A stretch of DNA of 64,000 bases from an uncultured Mollicutes bacterium (GCA_900540175.1 UQFG01000005.1:25121-89120), one strand, 5' to 3'; positions 7,260-17,090 are shown, counted from the stretch's first letter. Notes: generated from the letters alone by a model not told the origin. Numbers and translations: made by a program.

Positions 7260-8042
7260 ATGGATAAAGAACATTCCGTTTTAAAACCGAGTAAAACCGT
7301 TGCGGTCATATTTTATGTGCTGATGATGTTTCTGGGAAGCAGTTTTATCTTGATCGGCGTCGTTGCGGTTTATGCGCATTTACAACCGCAATTATCGTTT
7401 GATGCGTTGTTTGAAATCTGCCAAAAACCGGAGTTGTTGGAACAAGCCTCGGATTCTTTGGTAAAAGGGTATGCCATGACCAACGCCATCGGCAATATGA
7501 TCAGTTACCTTTTGTTGTTTGCGGTCATTCTTTTTTTTATGCGGGATTTCTTAAAAGAAGACGGGAAACGGTTGAAAAAAAAGTGGCGTTTTTATCTTTG
7601 GTTCATTCCGCTTTGTTTTTGTCTGTTTTATGGTCTTTCCTTTTTATTCAATTGGTTGATGGAAAAGGTTGTATCTTCTTCGGAAAATCAGCAATCCATT
7701 GAATTGATGATCGAAAACGGTGGAGCCTTTTATATGTTTATTGCGGTTGTTCTTTGTGCGCCGCTGGTCGAAGAACTGATTTACCGAAAAGCCGTTTTTT
7801 CGTTTTTGGAGCGAAAAAACATTCTTTGGTCATACGTCTTCAGCATCTTGCTTTTTGCCTTGCCGCACTTATTTACCACTTCGTTTGAGGATCCCATTCA
7901 ATGGTTTTTAAAACTGCTTCCTTATTTGTTTAGTGCGTTGCTGTTGGCTTTGATTTATCATTTGTCCGGCAAAAACATTTATACAACGTGGATCATTCAC
8001 GGATTGAATAATTTAATTGCGTTTCTTTGGGTATTGTTTTAA
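7260..8042 (+). CDS. CPBP-family intramembrane glutamic protease
   Basis: 260 residues with about seven to eight membrane segments. The three CPBP/Abi motifs are intact: EELIYRKAVF (Glu171, Glu172, Arg176), a His at 203 in FALPHLF, and HGLNN (His247, Asn251). Family members cleave substrates in the membrane (CAAX-type processing, bacteriocin self-immunity). The start is set by AGGAGG before the ATG at 7260, and TATAAT lies at 7221-7226. It shares its direction and a 16-base gap with the flavin reductase, so an operon is likely. No bacteriocin precursor is visible next to it. Confidence 0.85.
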   Translation: MDKEHSVLKPSKTVAVIFYVLMMFLGSSFILIGVVAVYAHLQPQLSFDALFEICQKPELLEQASDSLVKGYAMTNAIGNMISYLLLFAVILFFMRDFLKEDGKRLKKKWRFYLWFIPLCFCLFYGLSFLFNWLMEKVVSSSENQQSIELMIENGGAFYMFIAVVLCAPLVEELIYRKAVFSFLERKNILWSYVFSILLFALPHLFTTSFEDPIQWFLKLLPYLFSALLLALIYHLSGKNIYTTWIIHGLNNLIAFLWVLF

Positions 8043-8058
8043 CTAGGAGGGAATTAAG

Positions 8059-8574
8059 ATGTTAAAAAAAGATGTGAAACAGTATGACAAAAATATTTTT
8101 AAAGAATTGGATGAATCATGGGCGATTTGTACCGCCGGGGATCGAAATACCGGATTTAACTGTTTGACGGTTTCTTGGGGTGGGATCGGAATGTTATGGG
8201 GGAAACCGGTCGGTTTTGTTTTTGTTCGCAACTCCCGTTATACGCATTCCTTTTTGGAAAAAAGCGAAGGCGTTACGCTGTCTTTTTTAAGTAATGCTTA
8301 TCAAGAAGCCAAACAGTATTTAGGACAAGTTTCCGGTCGCAATGAGGATAAACTGGCAAAAAGCGGGCTTTCCTATACGTACGATCCGGATATGGATGTT
8401 TGTTACATTCGTCAGGCATCCTATGTATTTAAAATGAAAAAACTTTTAAGTGTCGATTTGGATTCCGATTTGTTAAAAGAAGATTTGAAAGAAAAGTTCT
8501 ATTCGGTTAAAGATGATCATACGCTTTATATATGTGAAATCAAGCAGTATTTAACTAAGGAAAAGGAAGCGTAA
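8059..8574 (+). CDS. Flavin reductase-like, FMN-binding split barrel protein
   Basis: 171 residues. The sequence runs CTAGDRNTGFNCLTVSWGGIGMLWGKP, then FVRNSRYTHSFLEKS and VTLSFLS, which is the split-barrel flavin reductase pattern where FMN is held by the TVSWG region. It probably reduces FMN with NAD(P)H or uses bound flavin; the substrate is not visible. AGGAGG overlaps the end of the protease gene, so the two are translationally linked. Confidence 0.83.
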   Translation: MLKKDVKQYDKNIFKELDESWAICTAGDRNTGFNCLTVSWGGIGMLWGKPVGFVFVRNSRYTHSFLEKSEGVTLSFLSNAYQEAKQYLGQVSGRNEDKLAKSGLSYTYDPDMDVCYIRQASYVFKMKKLLSVDLDSDLLKEDLKEKFYSVKDDHTLYICEIKQYLTKEKEA

Positions 8575-8583
8575 GAACAAAAA

Positions 8584-9558
8584 ATGAATTATATTGATCT
8601 GCATTGTGATACGTTGATGCAACTGTATCAACAACCGGATAAGTCGTTAAAGGATGCGCCGTTTCAAATAAATTTGGCGCATTTAAAAAAAGGCGGTTGT
8701 CTTTTGCAGTGTTTTGCGGTGTTTGTGCCGTTGAAAAAATATGTCAATCCGTTTGAAACATCGCTTGAAATGATCGATCGCTATGAAACGGAATTGAATG
8801 CTGTATCCGATTGGATCCATCCCGTCTACTGTTATGCCGATCTAGTAAAAAACATCCGCGAAGGAAAAATTTCATCGCTGTTGACGATTGAAGAAGGCGG
8901 CATTTTAAAGGGAAATCTTTCGTTTTTGCGAACGCTTTACCGGCTCGGTGTGCGGATGATTTGTCTAAACTGGAACGATGCAAACGGCATCGGATATCCG
9001 AATTTCGATTTGAATGAAGAAAAGCGTGATTTTACCAAACCCAATGTCAAAGACGGGTTAACTGCGTTTGGTTTTGAATTGCTTCGGCAGATGAATCGTT
9101 TGGGCATGATCGTCGATGTGTCGCATCTTTCGGATGCCGGTTTTTACGATTGTATCCGCACCTCCGTTCATCCGATCGTCGCCAGTCATTCCAATGCCCG
9201 ATCGATTTGTCATCATGTTCGAAATTTGTCCGATGATATGATTGTTGCGCTACACAAAAAAGGCGGTGTAATGGGGCTTAATTTTTGTGCCGCTTTTTTG
9301 GATGACGATCCAGAAAAAGGCAAAGATACCGTTTCTTGTGTGATTCGTCATATGAAACACATTAAAAACCTCGTCGGCGTGGATGTCATGGCCATCGGTA
9401 CGGATTTCGACGGTATTCCTACAGATATTGCCTTGAAAAATGCTTCTTTCATGCCTTGTTTGATTGAAGGCATGCGTCAGTCCGGCTTTACGGAAGACGA
9501 AATCGAAAAGATTTGCTATAAAAATTTTTTAAGAGTTTTTCAAGCGATTATCGGCTGA
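8584..9558 (+). CDS. Membrane-dipeptidase-like metallopeptidase (M19)
   Basis: 324 residues, the length typical of bacterial renal-dipeptidase homologues. Metal ligands are visible in DLHCDT (His7, Asp9), LTIEEGG near residue 107, the DVSHLSDAGFYD and VASHSNAR blocks, and AIGTDFDGI. It should hydrolyse dipeptides with two zinc ions. No signal peptide is seen, so it is cytoplasmic. It follows the flavin reductase by 9 bases and ends the operon before a terminator. Confidence 0.88.
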   Translation: MNYIDLHCDTLMQLYQQPDKSLKDAPFQINLAHLKKGGCLLQCFAVFVPLKKYVNPFETSLEMIDRYETELNAVSDWIHPVYCYADLVKNIREGKISSLLTIEEGGILKGNLSFLRTLYRLGVRMICLNWNDANGIGYPNFDLNEEKRDFTKPNVKDGLTAFGFELLRQMNRLGMIVDVSHLSDAGFYDCIRTSVHPIVASHSNARSICHHVRNLSDDMIVALHKKGGVMGLNFCAAFLDDDPEKGKDTVSCVIRHMKHIKNLVGVDVMAIGTDFDGIPTDIALKNASFMPCLIEGMRQSGFTEDEIEKICYKNFLRVFQAIIG

Positions 9559-9559
9559 C

Positions 9560-9590
9560 ATATCCCTTTTGAAAAGGGGTATTTTTTTAT
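9560..9590 (+). terminator. Terminator after the dipeptidase gene
   Basis: ATATCCCTT pairs with AAGGGGTAT (one G-U) around TTGAA, followed by seven T. Confidence 0.85.
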
Positions 9591-9622
9591 ATTGATTTGT
9601 TTCTTTTTTTAAAAAAATATGC

Positions 9623-9651
9623 TTGACGTCAAACAATGAAAAAAGTATAAT
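9623..9651 (+). promoter_or_regulatory. Promoter with palindromic operator, marR-ABC operon
   Basis: TTGACG (9623-9628), 17 bases, TATAAT (9646-9651). The -35 box is part of a perfect 10-base palindrome TTGACGTCAA (9623-9632), a plausible site for autorepression by the MarR protein encoded next. Confidence 0.82.
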
Positions 9652-9688
9652 AAGTATTGTTTTCAATCTGAAAAAGGTAGGGGATTTC

Positions 9689-10150
9689 ATGCGGCACATC
9701 GGTCTTGAGATCAAACATTTGAACAACTTGATATCCAGACGGGTAACCAATTTAAAGGGCATCGCTTTGCTCAACGATTTGACCGGAAACAACGGGATGA
9801 TTTTAACCTATATCGTTGAAAACAGAAGTGCTTTTCCATCGCAAAAAGATATTGAAAAGACGTTCGGTATCACGCGTTCGACGGCATCGAAAGTTTTATC
9901 GTTAATGGAAAAGAAAGATTTGATCAAACGAGAAAAAGATCAACAAGATGCCAGAAGCAAAAAGATATCGGTTACGGATAAAGGCAGGCAGATTGCTTTT
10001 CAAATCGAAGAAGAATTGCTCGCTTTCGAAAAACTGCTGATTTTGGGGTTTACGGAAGAAGAATTGGAACTTTTTGATCGAATGTTAGCGAAAATAAAGA
10101 AAAATGTGGAGGTTGAAGGATATGATCAAGATATTGAAAAAAAGTATTAG
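9689..10150 (+). CDS. MarR-family transcriptional regulator
   Basis: 153 residues. A winged helix is clear: recognition region KTFGITRSTASKVLSLMEKKDLIKR, then the wing DARSKKISVTDKG. MarR dimers usually repress the adjacent transporter operon and release DNA on ligand binding. The start at 9689 has AAGGTAGGGG upstream; an in-frame extension to 9623 would overlap the promoter. It overlaps the first ABC gene by 29 bases, so all three genes are coupled. Confidence 0.9.
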   Translation: MRHIGLEIKHLNNLISRRVTNLKGIALLNDLTGNNGMILTYIVENRSAFPSQKDIEKTFGITRSTASKVLSLMEKKDLIKREKDQQDARSKKISVTDKGRQIAFQIEEELLAFEKLLILGFTEEELELFDRMLAKIKKNVEVEGYDQDIEKKY

Positions 10151-11870
10151 AGAATACAAAAAAGCCTCGTTGTTGACGCCGTTGTTTGTCAGTTTGGAAG
10201 TTGTCATGGAATGTTTGATTCCGCTTTTGATGACGTATATTTTGGAGTTCGCTCAACATGAAAATCCGAACACGACGTATATTATTTTACTGTCCCTCGG
10301 TATTGTCGTTCTTGGCTTTGTTTCTCTGTTATTCGGTTTTCTTTCCGGAAAATATGCGGCCATTGCGGCAGCCGGGTTTGCAAAAAATTTAAGAAAAGAT
10401 ATTTTTTATAAAGTCGAAGAATTTTCTTTCGAAAATATCGACCATTTTCAGGCGGCCAGTCTGGTAACCAGAATGACGACCGATATTACCAATATCCAAC
10501 AAGCTTACGGAATGATTATCCGGACAGCGGTCCGCGTTCCGCTCATGATGATTTCTTCCATCGTTTTAGCGTTTATCTTAAGTCCTAAAATCGCAACGAT
10601 CTACGTTCTGATTTTACCGATATTGGCGATTGTGCTGTTTTCCTTAATTCGGGTGGCGATGCCGATTTTTGATAAAGTATTCGACCGTTACGATCATATG
10701 AATGCTTCCGTCGAAGAAAATATCAAGGGAATCCGTGTCGTTAAAACGTATGTGCGGGAAGCGTACGAGAAAGAAAAATTTGCCAAAACATCGGAAAATG
10801 TCAAAAAAGGGTTTATCACAGCCGAACGCATCGTGGCTTGGAATCAACCGTCGATGATGGTGGCGATGTATGTTGCGCTTTCGCTTGTTTCCATGTTCAG
10901 TGCTTATTTGATTGTAACGACCAATCAAACCGAATTTAAAATCAGCCAACTGTCGGCGATTATTACTTACGGAACGCAGATTTTAATGAGTTTGATGATG
11001 TTGACGATGATTTTTGTAATGATTTCGATTTCCATTGCCTCCATGCATCGGGTTACGGAAGTTTTAAAAGAAAAAAGTACCATCGACAGTCCGCTTAATC
11101 CGGTAACGGAAGTAAAAGACGGATCCATTGAATTTAAAAACGTATCGTTTAAATATGCGAAAGAAGCGGAAAAATTCGCTCTTGCGAATGTAGATTTCAA
11201 AATCGAATCCGGAAAAACCGTCGGCATCATCGGCGGAACGGGAAGCAGCAAGACGACGTTGGTAAATCTTTTATCCCGATTGTACGATACGACAGTAGGA
11301 GAAGTAAAAGTCGGCGGTGTGGATGTCAAAGATTACGATCTGAACGTATTAAGAGACAGTGTTGCGGTTGTTTTGCAGAAGAATGTCCTGTTCAGCGGCA
11401 GCATTAAAGACAATTTGCGGTGGGGTGATGAACAGGCGACCGATGAAGAAATGGTAAGGGTTTGTAAAATTGCCTGTGCCGATGAATTCATTCAAACTTT
11501 TCCAAACGGTTATGATACGTATATCGAACAAGGCGGAACCAATGTTTCCGGCGGTCAGAAACAACGGCTGTGTATTGCCCGAGCTTTGCTGAAAAAACCG
11601 AAAGTATTGATTTTGGATGATTCGACCAGTGCCGTCGATACGAAGACCGATGCGCATATCCGCAAAGCACTTCGGACGGAAATTCCTCAAACGACGAAAA
11701 TCATTATCGCCCAACGCGTTTCTTCCATTGAAGATGCCGATGTTATTTTCGTAATGGACGGCGGAAAAATTGTGGCCAGCGGCAATCATGAAGCGTTGCT
11801 TTCCAATTGTTCGATCTATCAGGAAATATACGACCTTCAGACGAAAAAAGGAGGAAATAAAGATGAATAA
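10122..11870 (+). CDS. ABC exporter subunit with degenerate ATP site
   Basis: 582 residues: a six-helix exporter membrane domain (about 1-300) and an ATPase domain (about 335-575). Walker A reads GGTGSSKTT (the usual GK glycine is Ser), Walker B is LILDDS (catalytic Glu replaced by Asp), and the switch His is Gln (IIAQRVSS). The signature VSGGQ is normal. This is the half that makes the non-hydrolysing site in heterodimeric exporters such as TM287/288 or BmrC/BmrD. The start at 10122 follows GGAGG; an earlier ATG at 10104 lacks one. Likely a drug or lipid exporter controlled by the MarR gene. Confidence 0.9.
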   Translation: MIKILKKSIREYKKASLLTPLFVSLEVVMECLIPLLMTYILEFAQHENPNTTYIILLSLGIVVLGFVSLLFGFLSGKYAAIAAAGFAKNLRKDIFYKVEEFSFENIDHFQAASLVTRMTTDITNIQQAYGMIIRTAVRVPLMMISSIVLAFILSPKIATIYVLILPILAIVLFSLIRVAMPIFDKVFDRYDHMNASVEENIKGIRVVKTYVREAYEKEKFAKTSENVKKGFITAERIVAWNQPSMMVAMYVALSLVSMFSAYLIVTTNQTEFKISQLSAIITYGTQILMSLMMLTMIFVMISISIASMHRVTEVLKEKSTIDSPLNPVTEVKDGSIEFKNVSFKYAKEAEKFALANVDFKIESGKTVGIIGGTGSSKTTLVNLLSRLYDTTVGEVKVGGVDVKDYDLNVLRDSVAVVLQKNVLFSGSIKDNLRWGDEQATDEEMVRVCKIACADEFIQTFPNGYDTYIEQGGTNVSGGQKQRLCIARALLKKPKVLILDDSTSAVDTKTDAHIRKALRTEIPQTTKIIIAQRVSSIEDADVIFVMDGGKIVASGNHEALLSNCSIYQEIYDLQTKKGGNKDE

Positions 11871-13773
11871 GAGAAAATCACAATTAAGAAATTTATTTCC
11901 GATTTGCAAAAAATTCTTTATGCTTTACAAAGTAAGAACGCTATTGGTTCTACTTTGTTTGGTTTGTTCGGCGATCAGTACGATTGCTTCTAGTGTCTTT
12001 ATTCAGCAAATTATTTCCTTGGTGGAAACCACATTGAAAAACAATGTCGGCACCAAAGAATTGTTCGAAAGCATTCAACCGCAACTGCTCAATATTTTGT
12101 TTATGATGATCATCGTGTACGGAGTTGGAATTGCTTCTTCGATTGCTTACACGCAAATTATGGCGGTAATCGGTCAGGATTTTTTAAACAAAATGCGAAT
12201 CGAAATGTTCGAACGAATGGAATCGCTGCCGATTAAATATTTCGATCGCCATAAACACGGCGATATTATGTCGTTTTATACCAATGACGTAGACACCTTA
12301 CGGCAGTTCATTTGCCAGTCTTTGCCGCAATGCATTTCCACGGCACTAAGTATTTTATTTGCGGTCATCGTCATGCTGTCTTACAGTTTGTGGTTGTTTT
12401 TGATTGTCATCGCCGGTGCTGTTGCAATGTTGTTTGTTACGACTAGAATCGGCGGAAATTCCGCGCGTTTCTTTATGAAACAACAGATTTCCATGGCTAA
12501 AGTAGAAGGATACATCGAAGAAATGATGCATGGCGCCAAAGTGGTAAAAGTTTTTTCTCATGAAGAAAAAGTCAAAGAGGAGTTTGACCTCATCAATGAA
12601 GAATTGTTTCAGGATGCGCAAAAAGCCAACCATTTTGCCAATGTATTAATGCCGATTTTAGGAAACATCGGCAATATTCAGTATTCACTCATTTCCATCA
12701 TCGGTGTGATTTTTTACATCACCGGAGCCGTCAATGTTTCTTTTACCGGTTTATCGGTGATGTCAATGTCCGTGATTATCGCCTTTTTGCCGATGTCCAA
12801 ACAATTTTCCCAAAGTGTTTCCAATTTATCGCAACAAGTTTCGATGATCGCGATGGCGATGGCCGGTACCGGTCGTATTTTGGAACTGCTTCAAGAAGAA
12901 GAGGAAAAAGACGAGGGGTATGTCACTTTGGTCCATGCTCAGATCAACGAAGACGGAACGATTACAGAATGCGATCACAGAACCAATGTTTGGGCGTGGA
13001 AACATCCGCATCAAGACGGCAGCATCACGTATACGAAATTACAAGGCGATATTGTACTGGAAGATGTGGATTTCGGTTATTATCCGGATAAAATCGTGCT
13101 TCACGGTGTCAATGTTTATGCCAAACCGGGGCAGAAAATCGCTTTTGTCGGTGCTACGGGTGCCGGTAAAACGACCATTACCAATCTGATCAACCGTTTT
13201 TACGATATTTCCTGCGGCAAAATCCGCTATGACGGAATCAATATTTCCAAGATCAAAAAAGACGATTTGCGAAGAAGTTTGGGTATCGTCCTACAAGATA
13301 CTAATTTATTTACCGGTACGGTAATGGAAAACATTCGTTACGGCCGGCTGGATGCTACCGATGAAGAAGTGTATGAGGCTGCCAAGATCGCCAATGCTTA
13401 CGATTTCATTACCCGATTACCGGAAGGATTTCAAACGATGCTTTCGGGAGACGGCGCCAATCTTTCCCAAGGTCAACGGCAATTGATCAGTATTGCCCGT
13501 GCCGCTTGTGCCGATGCGCCGGTGATGATTATGGATGAGGCGACTTCTTCGATTGATACGCGTACGGAAGCGTTGGTTCAAAAGGGAACCGATCAACTGA
13601 TGGAAGGAAGAACGGTATTTGTGATTGCCCACCGTCTTTCAACGGTACAAAATTCCGATTGTATTATGGTGTTGGATCACGGAAGAATCATCGAACGGGG
13701 ATCCCATGAGGATTTAATTGCCCAAAAAGGCACCTACTATCAGTTGTACACCGGTGCCTTTGAATTAGAATGA
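11863..13773 (+). CDS. ABC exporter subunit with canonical ATP site
   Basis: 636 residues: six membrane helices (about 20-320) and a C-terminal ATPase. Walker A GATGAGKTT, Walker B VMIMDEATSS and the switch His (VIAHRLST) are canonical, while the signature is LSQGQ instead of LSGGQ. Together with the first subunit this gives one active and one degenerate site. A 60-residue linker before the ATPase domain (from EEEEKDEG to the ITYTKLQGD segment) is longer than in the partner, as is common in this subfamily. AAAGGAGG precedes the start, and the two ABC genes overlap by 8 bases. Confidence 0.9.
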   Translation: MNKRKSQLRNLFPICKKFFMLYKVRTLLVLLCLVCSAISTIASSVFIQQIISLVETTLKNNVGTKELFESIQPQLLNILFMMIIVYGVGIASSIAYTQIMAVIGQDFLNKMRIEMFERMESLPIKYFDRHKHGDIMSFYTNDVDTLRQFICQSLPQCISTALSILFAVIVMLSYSLWLFLIVIAGAVAMLFVTTRIGGNSARFFMKQQISMAKVEGYIEEMMHGAKVVKVFSHEEKVKEEFDLINEELFQDAQKANHFANVLMPILGNIGNIQYSLISIIGVIFYITGAVNVSFTGLSVMSMSVIIAFLPMSKQFSQSVSNLSQQVSMIAMAMAGTGRILELLQEEEEKDEGYVTLVHAQINEDGTITECDHRTNVWAWKHPHQDGSITYTKLQGDIVLEDVDFGYYPDKIVLHGVNVYAKPGQKIAFVGATGAGKTTITNLINRFYDISCGKIRYDGINISKIKKDDLRRSLGIVLQDTNLFTGTVMENIRYGRLDATDEEVYEAAKIANAYDFITRLPEGFQTMLSGDGANLSQGQRQLISIARAACADAPVMIMDEATSSIDTRTEALVQKGTDQLMEGRTVFVIAHRLSTVQNSDCIMVLDHGRIIERGSHEDLIAQKGTYYQLYTGAFELE

Positions 13774-13782
13774 TGTTTCATC

Positions 13783-13811
13783 TTTACATTTTATTGATTT
13801 TGGTGTATAGT
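13783..13811 (+). promoter_or_regulatory. Promoter of the ileS T-box transcript
   Basis: TTTACA (13783-13788), 17 bases, TATAGT (13806-13811), directly after the ABC operon. Confidence 0.8.
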
Positions 13812-13819
13812 AATAATTA

Positions 13820-14055
13820 CAAATCTGATAATTTTGATGATGTTAGACGGAAGTGTCGGCAGGGTGTAGAGAATTGATGGTTGGTGAAAATCAAGCGAAG
13901 CGGCATCTTCAAATCACTAGCGGAAAAACCATTTGAAAAGAATGGTCGAGTTGTCTTTGCGTTAAAAAGAAACGAGTGCTCAAAACAGTTTGTTTTTTGA
14001 ACAAGGGTGGTAACACGTTTAAAGCGTCCTTTGAAAAGAAGGATGCTTTTTTATT
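13820..14055 (+). promoter_or_regulatory. Isoleucine T-box riboswitch with terminator
   Basis: The 240-base leader of ileS contains the T-box sequence AAGGGTGGTAACACG (14003-14017), which pairs with the uncharged tRNA 3' end. A terminator follows: AAGCGTCCTT (14022-14031) with AAGGATGCTT (14039-14048) and a T run. Stem I has the AGAGA and GGTGAAAA elements (13868-13890). The specifier codon is read as ATC at 13913-13915, matching isoleucine and the downstream gene. Uncharged tRNA-Ile should switch on read-through. The exact Stem I pairing was judged by eye. Confidence 0.92.
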
Positions 14056-14074
14056 TGATTTAGGAGGGAAAAAG

Positions 14075-16768
14075 ATGGATTTTAAAGAAACGTTGTTTAT
14101 GGGAAAAACTGCATTTGAAATGCGCGGTAATTTGGGCAATAAAGAACCGAAAATCCAACAAAAATGGAAAGAGATGGATCTTTATCAAAAAAGAATCCGC
14201 AAAAACGAAGGCAAAAGGGATTATACGCTTCACGACGGACCTCCTTATGCCAACGGAAACATTCATTTGGGGCATGCCTTGAACAAGATTTTAAAAGATT
14301 TTGTGGTTCGGTATAAAAATATGAACGGCTATCGGTCGGTTTATATTCCCGGCTGGGACACCCATGGTTTACCGATCGAAAATGCGTTGCAAAAAAAGGG
14401 AATCAACCGCAAACAGAAAAACATCGGCGAATTTCGAAAACTATGTGAAGAATACGCTTATCAGCAGATAGAAAAACAGAAACAAGGGTTTATGCGGTTG
14501 GGTGTTTTGGGTGAGTTTGATCATCCTTACATCACCTTGCAGCATGATTTTGAACGCGATCAGGTTTTGGTTTTTGCCAAAATGGTTGAAAAGGGATTGA
14601 TTTATAAAGGACTCAAACCGGTATATTGGTCGCCTTCTAGCGAATCGGCATTGGCCGAAGCGGAAATCGAATATCAGGATAAGAAAGATTCTTCCATTTA
14701 TTTCCGTTTTCCACTTGTGGAAACAGAAGGACTGTTTGACCAGGCGTCTTTTTTGGTATGGACGACCACACCTTGGACGCTTCCGGCCAATTTGGCGGTT
14801 TGTGCCGGCCCGCAAATCGAATACGTCTTGGCTCAAACCGATCAAGGAAAACTGATTTTCGGTCGTGATTTATGTGAAACTTTAAAAGAGTTGCTAAATT
14901 TGGGAGAAATAACGATTTTGGCAACGATGAAAGGAACGGAATTGGAAGGACTTCGCTACCGTCATCCGTTATACGACCGCATCAGTCCGTGTATTTTAGG
15001 GGACTATGTTTCCACATCCGACGGTTCCGGTTTGGTTCACATTGCGCCGGGCCATGGTGAGGATGACTTTGTCGTTGGAAAACAGTATCATTTGGATGTT
15101 TTATGTCCGGTCGATTCCAAAGGATATATGACCAAAGAAGCCGGCGTATATGAGGGGCTGTTTTATCAGGATTGCAACGAGCAAGTGATTCAGGATTTGG
15201 ATACAAAAGGTATGCTTTTGAAATGCGTACCGATCGTTCATAGTTATCCACACGACTGGCGAACCAAAAAACCGGTTATTTTCCGGGCCACCCCGCAATG
15301 GTTTGCTTCGATTGATCCGATTAAAGAAGAACTTTTAGAAGCCATTAAAGAAGTGGAATGGAATCCGAAATGGGGAGAAGTTCGGATTTCCAATATGATT
15401 AAAGATCGTCACGATTGGTGCATCTCCAGACAACGCGCCTGGGGTGTTCCGATTCCAATTTTTTATACCGAAGACGGTCAGGCCGTTTTGGATCCGGTTG
15501 TTTTAGACCATATTGCGGATTTATTCGGTCAATACGGTTCGGATATTTGGTTTGAAAAAACGGCCAAAGAATTATTGCCGGAAGGATATACGCATCCAGG
15601 ATCGCCAAACGGTCTTTTTACAAAAGAAACGGATATCATGGACGTTTGGTTCGACAGCGGTTCTTCCTACTGCCTGTTGGATCGGCGCGGTCTTTCTTTC
15701 CCGGCGGATTTGTATTTGGAAGGATCGGATCAATATCGCGGTTGGTTTAATTCATCGTTGATCACCGCTGTTGCAACCAGAAACAAGGCACCTTACAAAA
15801 CGGTTGTTTCACACGGATTTACGCTAGATGGCGAAGGAAGAAAAATGTCGAAATCCCTTGGAAATACGGTTGATCCGATTCAGGTATGTCAGGAATCGGG
15901 GGCCGATATTTTACGGTTATGGGTTGCCTCCATCGAATATCGGGCCGATATGCCGCTTTCAAAGGATATTTTAAAACAAGTCAGCGAATCATACCGTAAA
16001 ATCCGCAATACCATTCGTTTCTTAATGGCCAATACGGCGGATTTCGATTTGAAAAACGCCCTTTCCTATGACGAGTTGTTGCCGGTCGATCGGTATATGT
16101 ATATCAAATTAAAACGCTTCGTTCGTCAAATCAAAAACAATTACGATCATTTTGATTTCGGAGAAGTTTACCGAAATGTCAATTCCTATCTTACCAATAC
16201 GCTTTCTTCCTTTTATTTGGATTTCACCAAAGATATTTTATACATCGAACATCCTTCCAGCAAAAAACGTCTTTCGACGCAAACGGTTTTTTATGAGATT
16301 TTGTTGTCGTTGCTTCAGTTGTTGACGCCGATTTTACCGCATACGACATCCGAAGCATACGATTTGTTACCGCAAAAAGATCAGGAAGATATTTATTTGA
16401 CGGAAATGCCGGATGAACAAGTACCGGAAGATTCATTGGAAGCCGCTTTTGATGCCTTTATGAAATATCGCGAACAAATTTTAAAAGCATTGGAAGATGC
16501 ACGCAGTCAAAAGATCATCGGAAAGAGTTTCAATGCGAAATTGACGCTTTCGTTGGATGCCCAAGCGCAAAAAGTTTTTGATGCGTTAAACAGTAATATT
16601 GCCCAGTTATTGATTGTTTCGCAATTGGAAATGAAATCCGGGGATGTGTTTACTTGCAAAGTCGAAGCAGCCCAAGGTTGTACGTGTCAACGTTGTTGGA
16701 TGATTGTACCGCAGGTAAATGAAAACGGTCTTTGCGAACGTTGCCAAAAAATTGTATCCTTAAAATAA
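14075..16768 (+). CDS. ileS: Isoleucyl-tRNA synthetase
   Basis: 897 residues, class I synthetase. The HIGH motif appears as HLGH (GNIHLGHALNK) and the KMSKS loop is intact (GRKMSKSLGNTV). The editing domain block GSGLVHIAPGHGEDDF removes mischarged valine. The C-terminus has the zinc ligands of bacterial IleRS (CQRCW and CERC). The start at 14075 follows AGGAGG just after the T-box terminator. It is a single gene under isoleucine-responsive antitermination. Confidence 0.97.
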   Translation: MDFKETLFMGKTAFEMRGNLGNKEPKIQQKWKEMDLYQKRIRKNEGKRDYTLHDGPPYANGNIHLGHALNKILKDFVVRYKNMNGYRSVYIPGWDTHGLPIENALQKKGINRKQKNIGEFRKLCEEYAYQQIEKQKQGFMRLGVLGEFDHPYITLQHDFERDQVLVFAKMVEKGLIYKGLKPVYWSPSSESALAEAEIEYQDKKDSSIYFRFPLVETEGLFDQASFLVWTTTPWTLPANLAVCAGPQIEYVLAQTDQGKLIFGRDLCETLKELLNLGEITILATMKGTELEGLRYRHPLYDRISPCILGDYVSTSDGSGLVHIAPGHGEDDFVVGKQYHLDVLCPVDSKGYMTKEAGVYEGLFYQDCNEQVIQDLDTKGMLLKCVPIVHSYPHDWRTKKPVIFRATPQWFASIDPIKEELLEAIKEVEWNPKWGEVRISNMIKDRHDWCISRQRAWGVPIPIFYTEDGQAVLDPVVLDHIADLFGQYGSDIWFEKTAKELLPEGYTHPGSPNGLFTKETDIMDVWFDSGSSYCLLDRRGLSFPADLYLEGSDQYRGWFNSSLITAVATRNKAPYKTVVSHGFTLDGEGRKMSKSLGNTVDPIQVCQESGADILRLWVASIEYRADMPLSKDILKQVSESYRKIRNTIRFLMANTADFDLKNALSYDELLPVDRYMYIKLKRFVRQIKNNYDHFDFGEVYRNVNSYLTNTLSSFYLDFTKDILYIEHPSSKKRLSTQTVFYEILLSLLQLLTPILPHTTSEAYDLLPQKDQEDIYLTEMPDEQVPEDSLEAAFDAFMKYREQILKALEDARSQKIIGKSFNAKLTLSLDAQAQKVFDALNSNIAQLLIVSQLEMKSGDVFTCKVEAAQGCTCQRCWMIVPQVNENGLCERCQKIVSLK

Positions 16769-16772
16769 TATC

Positions 16773-16804
16773 AAGCCCATCCATTCTTCTGATGGGCTTT
16801 TTCT
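16773..16804 (+). terminator. Terminator of ileS
   Basis: AAGCCCATC (16773-16781) pairs with GATGGGCTT (16791-16799), followed by TTTTCTTT. Confidence 0.9.
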
Positions 16805-16813
16805 TTACAGGGT

Positions 16814-16894
16814 ATGAAAATGAAAAATCAGCCACAATGGAACATTTTAGGAACAAGAACACTTTTATTACCTTATAAAAGTTGGGACGATTGA
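16814..16894 (+). pseudogene. Possible remnant of a GNAT acetyltransferase N-terminus
   Basis: A 26-codon reading frame that ends in GTRTLLLPYKSWDD. This resembles the start of GNAT acetyltransferases (ETERLLLRPWxxxD), then stops. Nothing recognisable continues in the next 190 bases on the plus strand; the opposite strand is open there but gives no family I know. There is no ribosome site because the terminator of ileS lies directly upstream. Treat as a tentative gene fragment. Confidence 0.3.
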
Positions 16895-17090
16895 ATTTGC
16901 AAAAATCGGTAGTCTCTTTTTCATCGAATTGCTCCATAAAAAAGAAGCCGAATCGCATACCGATTCTGGCAAAAGTATTTTCCGCTTTGTAAATAAAATC
17001 AAGTCTAAAAAGGTATTTTCCTAATTTTTGAATTATGATAAAATGGAAAAAAGAAATCGATAAATTAAGAATTTTTGGAGGTAGAGTACG

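Noticed and set aside
16895..17085. Possible minus-strand gene between ileS and the DUF3795 gene
   Set aside because: The open frame extends into the DUF3795 gene, has no initiation signal and matches no family I know.
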